From NCBI RefSeq assembly GCF_031755915.1, contig NC_083390.1:21437501-21501500 (forward strand): a stretch of DNA of 64,000 nucleotides, given 5' to 3'. The position numbers and the translations under genes were made by a program. This stretch comes from Ziziphus jujuba. Its lineage: Eukaryota; Streptophyta; Magnoliopsida; Rosales; Rhamnaceae. Positions 11,750 through 22,480 of this stretch are shown here, piece by piece; the first letter of the stretch is position 1; each line of letters begins with the position of its first letter. The notes below the pieces were generated by a model. The model did not search any database. It was not told the origin of the DNA and saw only the letters and a program-made list of their open reading frames with translations.

Positions 11750-12259
11750 TGCTATCATTGTGGCCTGGAGGGTCACATGAAGAAGAACTGCAGAAAGTTG
11801 TTGAGAGAGCAGAGACTCCAAGGTAATCAGCCGAAGAAGGATGGAGAGACACTAGTCACTGTTACAGGAGAAGTGGCGCTCTGCTCCACCGAAGAAGAGA
11901 CATGCCTTCATATATCAACCCAAGATGTTGAGTGGATAGTCGATACTGCAGCATCCTACCATGTCACTCCACACAGAGATTTCTTCAAAACGTACAAAGC
12001 AGGAGACTTTGGTACGGTAAAGATGGAAAATTCCAGTTTCGCAAAAATTATGGGAACTGGTGATATTCAAGTAAAAACGAATGTTAGTTGTACAATCACT
12101 TTGAAGGATGTCCGTCATGTTCCAGATCTTCGGCTTAATCTACTTTCGGGAGCAGCTTTAGACAAGCAAGGCTATGACAACTACTTCAGCAAAGGCACAT
12201 GGAAAATGATGAAAGGTGCCATCTTTGTCGCCCGAGGACATATTTATGGAACGTTGTGA
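11750..12259 (+). pseudogene. Copia nucleocapsid zinc knuckle and aspartic protease region
   Basis: At 11750-11791 the translation reads CYHCGLEGHMKKNC, a CX2CX4HX4C zinc knuckle that binds retroelement RNA. The same frame continues to the protease, with VDTAASYHVT standing where Copia proteases have the catalytic D(S/T)GAS motif; here Gly is replaced by Ala. LKDVRHVPDLRLNLLS, the end of the protease domain, follows. The frame stops at 12259, and the continuing sequence is in another frame, so a frameshift lies near 12200-12260. Confidence 0.85.
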
Positions 12260-13565
12260 AGATATGTGCAGATAGCTTCAATATTGCAGAAGGAGAGGCG
12301 TCTCAAAATCTGTGGCACCAGAGACTCGGTCACATGAGTGAAAAAGGATTGTCCACTTTGGCAAGGAAGAAGCTTATCACTATTTGCAAGGATGCTGCGC
12401 TAGATCCTTGTAATCACTACTTGTTTGGTAAGCAACATAAAGCCTCCTTCAGTTCCTCTGCATCGAGAAGATTAGAGTTGCTTAGTCTAGTGCACTCTGA
12501 TGTTTGTGGTCCCATGGAGGTGGAATCATTAGGTGGCAACAAGTATTTCCTGACCTTCATTGATGATGCTTCTCGGAAGGTATGGGTATATTTCTTGAAG
12601 ACAAAGGACCAGGTATTAGATTACTTCAAACTGTTTCATACCATGGTAGAGCGTGAAACAAGAAAGAAGCTGAAATGTCTCCGCTCAGATAATGGAGGCG
12701 AGTATACTTCCAAGGAGTTCGTTGCCTACTGCAGAAGACATGGCATTCGACATGAGAAGACGGTCCCTCGTACCCCATAACATAATGGAATAGCCAAAAG
12801 AATGAACCAAACCATTATGGAAAATGTCAGAAGTATGATCAGTATGGCTAAGCTGCCAAAGCCATTCTGGGGAGAAGTTGTTCGTGCCGCCTGCTATTTA
12901 ATCAATAGATCACCGTCAGTACCATTGAATTTTGAAATTGCTGAAAAGGTGTGGTCGGGTAAGATTCCCTCCTACTCTCATTTAAGAGTGTTTGGTTGTT
13001 TAGCTTATGTACATGTATCCAAGGAGCTCAGACATAAGCTCGATGCAAGATCTACTCCATGCATCTTTATAGGATATGGAGATGAAGAATTCGGATACAG
13101 GTTATGGGACCTGAAAACAAAGAAGGTTATTAGAAGTAAGGATGTAGTATTCCATGAAAACCAGACAATGGAAAGCCCAGAATGTCTCCTAATTGTAGTT
13201 CTAGTGCTGAGAATTTTGGTCCTAATGCAGCACCAGTACAAATAGCCACAGAGGATAATGAGGTGCATGAAGATATACCAGAAGCAGACCAGGAGGAAGA
13301 AAGGGATATTGAGCAGGGAAAGACTCAATCCTCTCAAGCAGCTGCAGGGCCATCACAGCGGTCAGATGATGGTACACCTCCTGAAACTAGTGGTTTACAA
13401 GTTCGGAGATCTGAAGGAGGCCGAATTCCATCAAAGAGATTTCCAGAATCTGACTATATTCTGATTACTGAAGAGGGGGAGCCAGAGAGTTTCCAGGAAG
13501 CTATTTCTCATCAAGAGAAGGAAAAGTGGCTGCAAGTAATGCAAGATGAGATGGAATCCTTGTAG
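12199..13565 (+). pseudogene. Copia integrase region with internal stop codon
   Basis: The pre-integrase zinc domain reads LWHQRLGHMSEKGL with a distal CNHYLFGKQHK. The second Cys of the usual CxxC pair is Tyr, so zinc binding may be impaired. The catalytic core shows LVHSDVCGPM, FIDDASRKVWVYF and LRSDNGGEYTS with the D, D and E residues. An in-frame TAA at 12778-12780 falls inside the conserved RTP-HNGIA block, where Gln is usual (CAA to TAA). The frame resumes with MNQTIMENVRSM and shifts again near 13180 before the linker frame that ends with a TAG at 13563. Confidence 0.87.
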
Positions 13566-15038
13566 AAAAATCATACTCATGAGTTGGTTGAGCTTCCAAC
13601 ATGAAAGAAGGAACTAAAGAATAAATGGGTGTTCAAGCTCAAGAAAGATGGCAGCGGAAAGGGGGTGAAACACAAAACTTGATTGGTGGTCAAATGATTT
13701 CTTCAGAAGAAAGGAATTAACTTTGATGAGATTTTTTTACCAGTGGTAAAAATGACTTCAATTCGAGTCATTTTTGGTTTAGTAGTAAGTCTAAACCTAG
13801 AGCTTGAACAGATGGATGTGAAGACAGCATTTCTTCACGGTGATTTACATGAGGAAATCTACATGGCGCAGCCAGAAGGATTTGAGGTTTCAGGGAAAGA
13901 AAACCTAGTATGCAAGCTGAAAAAGAGCTTGTATGGCCTCAAGCAAGCACCAAGACAATGGTACAAGAAGTTTGACTTGTTTATGGTGAGTCAAGGCTAT
14001 AAAAGGACTGCAGCAGACCGGTGTGTTTATATTCAAAAATTTTCAGGTGGAAACTTCATTGCACTTTTGCTATATGTGGATGACATGTTGATCGTTGGAC
14101 AAGATGCAATGAAGATTAGTCAGCTGAAGAAAGAATTGTCTAAGTCCTTTTATATGAAAGACTTAGGACCAGCTCAACAAATTTTGGGAACGCAAATAAT
14201 TCAAGACAGGAAGAATAGAAGGTTATGGCTATCTCAAGAGAAGTATGTTGAACGGGTGATAAAGAGATTTAACATGGATAAAGCCAAACAGATCAGCATT
14301 CCACTTGCAAATCATTTCAAGTTGAGCAAGAGATTGTGCCCCTCATCCAAAGAAGAGATAGAGGAGATGGCTTCAGTACCATATTCTTCAGCGATAGAAA
14401 GTCTGATGTATGCAATGGTGTGTACTAGACCAGACATTGCTCACGCAGTAGGTGTTGTGAGCAGATTTCTTTCAAATCCTGAAAAGAAATACTGGGAAGC
14501 AGTCAAATGGATTCTCAAGTATCTTAAAGGTACATCGAAGCTGTGCTTGTGCTACGGGGGAGGTGATCCAATCCTAGAAGGCTATACAGATGCAGATATG
14601 GCTGGAGACCCTGATAATAGAAAGTCTACATCAGGTTATCTCTACCCTTTTGCGAGGGGAGCTGTGTCATGGCAGTCAAGATTGCAGAAGTGTGTTGCTT
14701 TATCCACTACTGAAGCAGAGTACATTACTGCAGCGGAAGCGGGTAAGGAAATGTTATGGTTAAAGCGTTTTCTCATGGAATTGGGCATCAAGCAAGAAGA
14801 CTACAAGATACATTGTGATAACCAAAGTGCCATGGATTTGAGCAAAAACTTAATGTATCATTCCCATACAAAGTACATTGACATCCGCTATCATTGGATA
14901 CGCGAAGTAATAGATCAACAGTTGCTGAAATTGATGAAGATCCACACAAAAGAGAATCCAGCAGACATGTTAACAAAAGTTGTTGCTCAAGAGAAGCTGA
15001 AGCTGTGTAGAGACATAGCTGGAATGGATGGCAAATGA
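13566..15038 (+). pseudogene. Copia reverse transcriptase and RNase H region
   Basis: The reverse transcriptase start (NKWVFKLKKDGSGKG) is broken by three TGA codons between 13600 and 13700, in the same frame as the open stretch 13743-15038. That stretch holds MDVKTAFLHGDLHEEIYM, LKKSLYGLKQAPRQWYKKFD and the catalytic LLYVDDMLIVG. The RNase H domain follows: YTDADMAGDPDNRKSTSG, ALSTTEAEYI and NPADMLTK. The stops look like simple transitions. The 431-codon open part is well preserved and matches the left element. Confidence 0.9.
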
Positions 15039-15055
15039 CCATCAGTTTTTAAATG

Positions 15056-15070
15056 CGGCTGGAGGGGGAG
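15056..15070 (+). other. polypurine tract of the Copia element
   Basis: The purine-rich GGAGGGGGAG just before the 3' LTR start at 15074 is the expected primer site for plus-strand DNA. The same tract precedes the LTR at 636. Confidence 0.85.
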
Positions 15071-15073
15071 AAT

Positions 15074-15533
15074 TGTGAAGTCCAGCCGCACCACCATTGC
15101 ACTGACAGTGTGAAGATTGCTCAACCACCATTGTTTACAATGGTTGCTGCAATTAATATCGAAAATGGTTTGCTCAACAATTGTGGGCACCTGTCAGAAG
15201 AAGTTGAAAATGGAGGATATGCACCAAATTTGTAAGCCTATAAATAAGCTCCATCCCGTTGCATGCAAGCCAAGCTAAGAGAGCAAGCTCAATATCATCC
15301 CAAGTGAGGAGTATTGAGAGTAAACTCCGAGAGAGAGTGTTTAAGTTCCAGAGAGAGCTTGAGAGAAAAGTGAGCAATTCCAAAGAGAATTTGATAGTGT
15401 AGAGAGAGGATCCACGTGAGAATCCTCCATGAGAGAAGTTTTATTTTTTGTATTCTATTTCCAAGAGAGTAATAGAATTTTTTTTATTTTTCTTCTCATA
15501 TTTCTTCTCTAAAGTGGTCAGAGAACCACAACA
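15074..15533 (+). repeat. 3' LTR of the complete Copia element
   Basis: Same ends as the 5' LTR (TGTGAAG and ACAACA). About 18 substitutions and one GA-repeat indel separate the two. The TATA-like box reads CCTATAAATAAGC here, one base changed. The next 5 bases are the presumed target duplication. Confidence 0.93.
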
Positions 15534-15711
15534 TAACACACCTTCTCAAGATGATTCCTTTTAGATTCAGCAGACGATCATTTGTCCAGTCTGATTGACT
15601 GTTAGGCCCACGACGATGATGAAGAATACATTGACAGGCATAAAAAGAATGTGCTTGCAGAAGATTCTTCTTGCTTGGTGTTGAGCTTTGGGAACTTAAT
15701 TGTTCTTCCAT
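15534..15711 (-). pseudogene. RNL-4, 5' part (start codon side)
   Basis: The ATG at 15711 begins MEEQLSSQSS, followed by KKNLLQAHSFYA as in RNL-1 and RNL-3. SDWTNDRLLNLKGIILRR follows, then the Copia LTR. It joins in order to 9996 on the other side of the element. Without the Copia insertion the N-terminal frame would run on; downstream frameshifts at 9310 and 9500 would still disable the gene. Confidence 0.78.
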
Positions 15712-16326
15712 TGAAGCTGAAGCTGATGTGATATAGTGAACTAGATTAAGTAGAAATTCAGTACTAGGCAAAGAAATACCATAACTTTATCACCAACCAA
15801 TGAATCTTGGTTATTGTCTTTTTGGTAGAGGAAAAAAAAAAAAAACAGAAGAGGAACAGAGGGGGCAAAGAGTGAAGGAAAAAAAGAAAACGAAAATGGA
15901 ATTATGCAAAAAGAGCAAACGCTCGGTCTCATTCATTCTCAGTATTCTACTTAAACTCTACTTTCTTCTCCATCAAGGGTCCCAAGTTCATATGTCAAAT
16001 AAAAAAATAAAATAAAAGAGGGTCCTAAGTTCCAAACTTCTATAATCCATATCCAATAATGAAGACACAACGTGCCTACTTTCCGTTTCAGCTAAAAAAA
16101 AAAGGTGCCTACTTTCCGTTACAACGTTAACGGGGAGGGAATTTTTAATTGCAAAGTCATTTCTACTCAAAAATAAATAAATAAATAAAATCTATATCAC
16201 GGTATTACTGGTTAGAAACTGCCATTTACTTCGCAATCGGGTCGTAAACCTTTCAACCGGTTTTACTTTTGGTTTATTTCTTCTTCTTAAAGTCCCTTTC
16301 TTTTCAAAAAGTGTGTCTTGAATACT

Positions 16327-16371
<45 letters not shown>

Positions 16372-18057
16372 GTAGGTGATTAAATTTATTCAGTAATTAT
16401 CTTTAACAGTAATTGCTATTTTCCTTTTATCTTTGTGATTAATACCCTAACCAAAGTTAGCTACATGGACGCGGCTAAGTGGTGAGAGAATGTTCTCTAG
16501 CAATATTATTTAATTATTAATCATCGTGGCACACTCTAATAGAATTGACCACTATTGATAATTTTTAGTTTTAGAGCTAAAAAAATTATCCTCCTTCCCC
16601 AATTTAACATTTGTCCAAAAAAATATGTGTGAATATATATATATATATATATATATATTACTTAATGATGGGATAAAAAGGTCTAAATGACAATGAGCGC
16701 TTAAAATCTTTGTGACAAACCAGTAACCCATGCATTTTTCCTCGCTACAACACAACTTTTGTAAATGAATATTCATAAGATTATAAAAAATTATAAATTT
16801 AAAAAAATTATTTATTTATTGATAAACAAATAATTTATTAATTCAAAACGAATCTTATACTATTTTTGAGAAAATATTTTATTAATTATCTAATATATAT
16901 TAAAAAGGAAAAGATCAATCATGCTTTATAAAATCTATAATCGTAATATTGATCACAACTCAATTAACAAATAAAGAAAAAAATCAATAGAAAATTTCAC
17001 CATACAAAGAAGCTCACTAATGAAAAGAATAAAAGTATTATATAAATTTTTCTTATTATATATATATATATATAAATATTTATATATATCATTTTTTGTA
17101 CAAGTTTAATTAATTATTAATTTATATATTCAATAGGTTATAAAAGATTTAAAAAAAAAAATTATCTTATGCATTTAGTGAATCATTCAATACACCAATA
17201 CGAATTAGGATAAAACATTTTTATTTATTTGACGAGATTATTCATTTATTAAGATTTTACAGGTTTTACTGTAATCTCTTGCTCAAGAAACTGTGAGTGT
17301 GATCTCTCTACCAAGAGAATAAGCATATTTACAATCAACTTTTTTGATCTTAGGCAAAAGAAATTCTTGAGAGTGGAGAACTCTTGAAGAAAAAGCTTCC
17401 TATAATATCATATTCTACCTTACATCAATAAGGTTATAACATTTTAAAATTGCAATGGGCTAACAAGCTCATCCTCCATTAGTATTTATTCAGGCATCAT
17501 TAGCTAAAATTCATGAGATGCCCTAAAATAATTAATCACGTATAAGAAGCATGAAAATTGGGCTTTGCTATCTGTCCTAGCATTTTCTTTATTTAGAATA
17601 TGCTTAATGTGAAGCAGAATCAAGGTTCTAATAAGTTAAGATGTTCAATTAAGGTACAAGTAATGCGCAGACCTCATGAAGTGTAACAAGGAAACAACCA
17701 AAATCTCATGTTGTAAAAAGCTTTATATGGGGATCCATATAGAATTGCTGGTTAGAAAACAGTTATCTAATTATTCAATCGGCAAGGAATTATGTTGTAC
17801 ATGACGACGATCCATGCATAATCGGATAACAATTCATTCATGGACTGAACAAACAAGGCCAAAGGAAACGCAATGCTATAGAAGTATTGTACAATATGCA
17901 GTACAAGCATATAAAGAACACCATAGAGGAAGACTACATAAGCTCTCAATGATACATCACTGTAAGAAAACAAGCAAGAAAATCATGATAATTAACTACA
18001 TACATTAAATTAAGATTCAAAACCAGCTTGCTTTTCCGTCAAATGCACACACCTTTC
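15712..18057. other. spacer between RNL-4 and RNL-5
   Basis: No gene. The first 330 bp match the segments upstream of RNL-1 and RNL-3. TA-rich tracts lie at 16327-16366, 16636-16660 and 17059-17092. The 16780-17260 interval is nearly pure A/T and has no counterpart I recognise in the other spacers. From about 17275 the shared spacer blocks return, including ATGAGATGCCCTAAAATAAT near 17511. Confidence 0.65.
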
Positions 18058-19173
18058 TTAAGCAGTTCTCGATGTCTTCGAAGCAAAATGCTGGACTACC
18101 CTAGAAGCAACCCGCCGATGGTAATCTCTACGCGGTTCCGCTATTCTTTGAAGATGTACTATTTGAGACACATCACCAAAACCGCCATCTTGATCCTCTT
18201 CCATCTTCTTCAGAATCATAGCTAGAATGGAAGTGAGTTCGGTGCAGTGTTTAGTCTGGAGATGAGCAAACATTTGGTGATTGAACAAATGAGCATATCT
18301 CCATGTCTGCCTTCTCTGCTTCTCATCATCTGAACCTTCAAAATTCTGTAAAATGGTGTTTATCATCTCCAACCCAGTCCGAGTCGTTGGCAGTTTCAAC
18401 ACTGCAGAGAGTTCATCCGGGTTTGCTTCAAGCTTATCAGCAACTCTTCTAAACAGATTGTAACTATGCAGTCCAACGAGTGAAAGATGTTGCTCGAATG
18501 CAAATCTAGCCAACCTTTTTACATTTCCTCTCAACTCATTGAAATGGTAAACAAACCTCGTCAGTGTATTCTGGTACGGCGACGGGTTGGTGAATCTTAT
18601 TCGAACAGTTTCAAGGTTTTCTTCAACGGGGTTCAGTCCCCGAATCTCAAGACGATGTTTGTTGAAATCCCAATACCGATTCTTGATGTTCCCCCAAGAT
18701 TTGAGAAAGTTGCTGGCGGGTTTGGTAGCAAGCCGAAGCAAACATGCACAAACATAAGCTCCAACACAACAGGTTACAGAATCAGTCAAAGGCCATAGAA
18801 TCTCTGCTGCTCCATCCGGATTATTAGGATTGGTTTTAAAAGGTAATGCGGTGAATTCTTCATCATCTGGGGTTGTGTTTGCGAGAATTTCGGGGAAAAC
18901 ATATTTCCCCTCGGGAATATAATACAGATTCCAAGCAGAAACCATTATAGCTCCGATGGTTCTCTGAGTTACTGTTCCTTGCAAAGATGCCAAACCTTCT
19001 TTGACAATAGGTGCTAACTATGTTGGATCATTATATCTTCTCAAAACAATTCCTTTCAAATTCAGCAGCCGATCATCGGTCCAGTCAGACCCATTTACAG
19101 GCCCAAACCCTAAAACCACATCTCGAAGATCAGCAAACCAAGTTGAGATTTGGGCATTTGATTGTTCTTCCAT
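18058..19173 (-). pseudogene. RNL-5: full-length nucleocapsid-like gene with one in-frame stop
   Basis: The start is the ATG at 19173 (MEEQSNAQIS) and the stop is at 18058, 372 codons. The only lesion I see is TAG at 19018-19020 in the block NDPT-LAPIVKEGL, where RNL-6 has CAG (Gln), so one C-to-T change inactivated it. After the stop, 311 codons from an internal Met (18993) are open and contain TIGAIMVSAWNLYYIPEGK, SVTCCVGAYVCACLLRLATK, FAFEQHLSLVGLHSYNLFRR and QTWRYAHLFNHQMFAHLQT. Reinitiation could give a shortened protein; that is speculation. It lacks the roughly 30-residue lysine-containing segment found near the N-terminus of RNL-6. A TRIM lies in what looks like its 5'-UTR intron. Confidence 0.8.
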
Positions 19174-19363
19174 GGCAAAGCTAACGGATAATCTGGATTT
19201 ACATTCAGTACAGAAAAAAAAAAAAAAACAAAACAAAACAAAAAAACAAAAAAACAAACGAACAAAACAAAACAAAACAATGGGAAAATAGACGAACCAT
19301 ATATATATACAACAAAATCAGTAAACAATATAAAATAGAAAATGAAGGAAAACAGAGAGGGCA

Positions 19364-19542
19364 TGTAACGGCCCAGTCCACCAGCATCAAGATATTGTCC
19401 GCTTTGGGGTATTTCAGGCCGTAGCCCCCCTCACGGTTTTGTTTTTGCCAGTCCACTGGCAAAAGGCCTTTTGAAGGGAAAGCTATCCACACGCTTATAA
19501 GCCATGCTTCGTTCCCCTTTCTAACCGATGTGGGATGTTACA
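19364..19542 (-). repeat. TRIM LTR (3' LTR in element orientation)
   Basis: It differs from its partner at 19609-19788 by roughly ten substitutions and a one-base indel by eye. It contains the CACACGCTTATAAGCCATGC segment. Confidence 0.9.
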
Positions 19543-19608
19543 ATCCTCCCCCCTTGGGGCCCAGCGTCCTCGCTAGCACACCGATCCGGGTCCGGCTCTG
19601 ATACCATC

Positions 19609-19788
19609 TGTAACGGCCCAGTTCACCCGCATCAAGATATTGTCCGCTTTGAGGTATTCCAGGCCGTAGCCCCCCTCATGGTTTTGTTTCTGCCAGTCCC
19701 ACTGGCAAAAGGCCTCTTGAAGGGAAAGGTATCCACATGCTTATAAGTCATGCTTCGTTCCCCTTTCCAACCGATGTGGGATGTTACA
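19609..19788 (-). repeat. TRIM LTR (5' LTR in element orientation)
   Basis: Same ends as the other repeat. The primer-binding site begins one to three bases past its inner end. Confidence 0.9.
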
Positions 19789-20046
19789 GGATAGACCTTT
19801 GTGCAAGCTTTGGCTATGGCGGCAGGGTGACGAGGACTCTGGCAAGAGAGAGAGAGAGAGAGAGAGCGCGCACCTATGCTAATGAGAAGTGGAATTTTAC
19901 ACAGTGGTCATTAGTTGGCTATTGACGAAGACTTGGGAGATAAATTGGTAAAGCAAAGGAATTAAAAAATTAAATGAAAAATAAAAAATAAAAAGTCACC
20001 ATGCTGGTTCTACTGCTTAAAAGCTTTTTATTTCGTCTTCCACTAA

Positions 20047-20998
20047 TAGGGATGTCAATTTGCCCCGCCCATCCCCGAAACCGCGGTGCACCGCCCCTAA
20101 CAGGGCGGTTTTTCCCCGCAAAAACGGGGTGACGGGGCGGGCTTGGGCTTACTCTCTTAGACCCGAAGCGGGGATGGGCCGGGACCGGGTATTAAAGACC
20201 CCGGCCCGAACCCGGCCCGTATAGATTACCTTTTTTTTTTTAATATTTTTTTTAATATTTTGAAAATTAAAATTAAACTTATTCGATTGGTTATGGGCTG
20301 AAATTAATGGTATGAAAAATTAAATTTTATATTTTTTGTGTTTAATAATTTTTATATTTATTGTTAACTAATTAATCTCATTTTTGTTAGCTTCATCTTC
20401 TTCACCGTATGTTGGAGTTTGTTTTTCTACTATGAGTGATATAGAAATTGATAAGGAGGTAAATTGAATTTATTTATCACAAAAAATGTTTATATTAAAT
20501 TGTTTAAAATTTTTTGATATTATTTAATATTTTTGTCTATTTTTGTAGCAATCAACTCTTACGGAACATTCTTTCATGGAGACTTAAGGAAATGAGAAGT
20601 AAAACTTTATTATGTGTGCATGTGTATTTTTATAAATTTTATGTTTATGTATTTGGATTATATTATATTGTATTTTTTGAGAATGTATGTTATTAAAATT
20701 ATAAATTTGAACTTTGATATCTTTTATTGTATTTTTATTATATTTTTGGTCATTTTATTTATATTTTGCTTATAGAAGAATTTTTTTTAATATAAATTTA
20801 TCAAAAAAAATTATATTAATTATATGAAAAAAAACAAATGGGGAAACCGTCCCCGCACCGCCACCGATTGGGGAATCCCCGTCCCCGCCCCGCTTGTAAA
20901 AAAACGGGGAAAATTGCGGGGATGGGATGAAAAATCCCATACGGGGATGGGGACGGGATTTTAAAAACCGGCCCCGCCCCGCCCCGTTGACATCCCTA
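20047..20998. mobile_element. hAT-type DNA transposon, non-autonomous, with perfect 8-bp target duplication
   Basis: The inverted ends read TAGGGATGTCAA on both sides, followed by strongly GC-rich subterminal regions (about 20060-20220 and 20850-20990) with many CCCCGCC/GGGGCGG units. The core between them is A/T-rich. The 8 bases on the left (20039-20046) and right (20999-21006) are both TCCACTAA. An 8-bp duplication and these ends are typical of hAT elements. No transposase frame is visible; the largest internal frames are under 80 codons. The uninterrupted site is recognisable in the RNL-6 upstream flank near 24090. Confidence 0.9.
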
Positions 20999-22480
20999 TC
21001 CACTAAGGGTCTCCGAATGATATGAACAGACAGTAGTCACTTTCTGTTACAATGTTGTCTGCTTTACTAATTTCGTATGTTTGGCACTTTAAATAAATAA
21101 ACAGGCCTTTAATGACTTTTTAAAATAAAATGTTTCCTTTCCATAAAAAATAAAGAATAATTTTTTTAAATATATAAAAAAAAGGCTTATTTTTTTAAAT
21201 AAAAAGTGAAATTTATAAATTCCATCGATAATACTTTTTATTTATATTTTTAATTTTTTATTTATAAATATTTATTGCTTTATTTTTATTTTTATTTATA
21301 TTTTTTTTGAAATATTATAATAATAATATGAAAATTTGTAATGCATTAAATTAAAATAATATAGTATCAACATAAAATGTAAATTTGATTCTCTACGTTT
21401 ATATATTAATGAATCAACATAAATAACACATCCAAAACTTTTTTTGGAAAGTTAACTCATTAAAAAATAATAATAATAATCTATTGAGAAGCTCTTGTGT
21501 CCCAAAAATGAGGCATCCAATAAGAACTTATGTCCATGGTATTTGATCAATAGGAGTAATAAAAATGATTTGATGCCACCGTTACATGTTCAACGATAAA
21601 GCATGTAAATTTAATAAAACTTATGCTTTATAAACATTGGAAATATGAAGATTCCAAACTCTATTATTAGCTGAACCGTACGGATTGATTGATATAAGTG
21701 GTCCATTGGGCCACTCATTTTTATGTTAGCTTTTTTTTTTTTTTTTTTGAATTGTCCGGGTGTGGGCCAAACGTGTGCCACGAAAGTTAAAGACCCAGAT
21801 GAAAGTGTGCAGAGCACAATGACGGAAAGTCTTCACAGAATGGGCGGCAAATATACCACTGTACCAAAAAGGGTATCGCACTTTAAATTCTAATTTAATA
21901 ACATCGAAAATACTATCACCTGAGCAGAATCCAAAAAAACAACGTTGACATGTCACATAAGAAATACTTGTACTTAAAATCCAGTGCCAATTACAACCAC
22001 CAAAAAAAAAAAAAAAAAATTATTACATTGCACATTATGCGGCATGATGATAACAAGATGTAACATAATAATTCTTCATATGCAACAATTCTTCCATTAA
22101 AATACTCTAATAGAAGAAGGGACCATATATATAATACATAGAACTTTAAAACAATGTAAATTGAAATCATAAAATGGCTCATTCTCGGAAAAATTTTCTG
22201 GTAAATCATGGGCCTGAAAGGCCATGGAATAACTTAATATAAGACATGTAAAAATTTAAAACATAAAAGCACTAAGACGACGACTCTCTTATTACTCCAC
22301 AGAGGTATTAAAATAATAACACTGCTAGCATATAAGAACACCTAATACCACACAGGCTCTCAATGATAGGCATGTGTATGCAAAGACAATAAGCAACAAA
22401 GCCATCATAAACTTATATACACAAACATTAATTAAGATTCAGAAATAGCTTTCTTCTTCCCTCAAACGCAATCACCCTTC

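Larger units (their letters stand above)
9997..15533 (+). mobile_element. complete Ty1-copia LTR retrotransposon inserted in RNL-4
   Basis: Two LTRs of about 460 bp flank gag, protease, integrase, reverse transcriptase and RNase H in that order, which defines Ty1-copia. A primer-binding site and a purine-rich tract are in place. Flanking 5-mers TAGCA (9992-9996) and TAACA (15534-15538) fit a target duplication with one transition. By eye the LTRs differ at about 18 of 460 positions, roughly 4 per cent, plus a 2-base GA indel. The coding region has frameshifts and stop codons, so the element cannot encode its own proteins, but its cis signals look intact. Joining the flanks restores the RNL-4 reading order. 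Confidence 0.96.
19364..19788 (-). mobile_element. TRIM (terminal-repeat retrotransposon in miniature)
   Basis: Two direct repeats of 179-180 bp flank a 66-bp core. Read on the minus strand, each LTR starts TGTAACATCCCACATCGG and ends GGGCCGTTACA. The core starts with a primer-binding site, TGGTATCAGAGC (complement at 19594-19605), and ends with a purine tract (AAGGGGGGAGG, complement near 19545-19555). There is no coding capacity, so mobilisation would need proteins from another LTR element. Flanks GGGCA and GGATA fit a 5-bp target duplication with two transitions. Removing the element rejoins GAGAGGGC with AGACCTTT, as seen at RNL-6 and RNL-8. Confidence 0.93.
19174..22480. other. spacer between RNL-5 and RNL-6 with two inserted elements
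   Basis: Outside the TRIM (19364-19788) and the hAT element (20047-20998) there is no supported gene. An A/C low-complexity stretch lies at 19214-19280 and a GA tract at 19848-19868. The block at 19794-19820 on the minus strand (CCATAGCCAAAGCTTGC) is the putative 5'-UTR exon of RNL-5. The 21100-21480 interval is A/T-rich. The 22200-22440 part matches the downstream flanks of RNL-7 and RNL-8. Confidence 0.65.
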
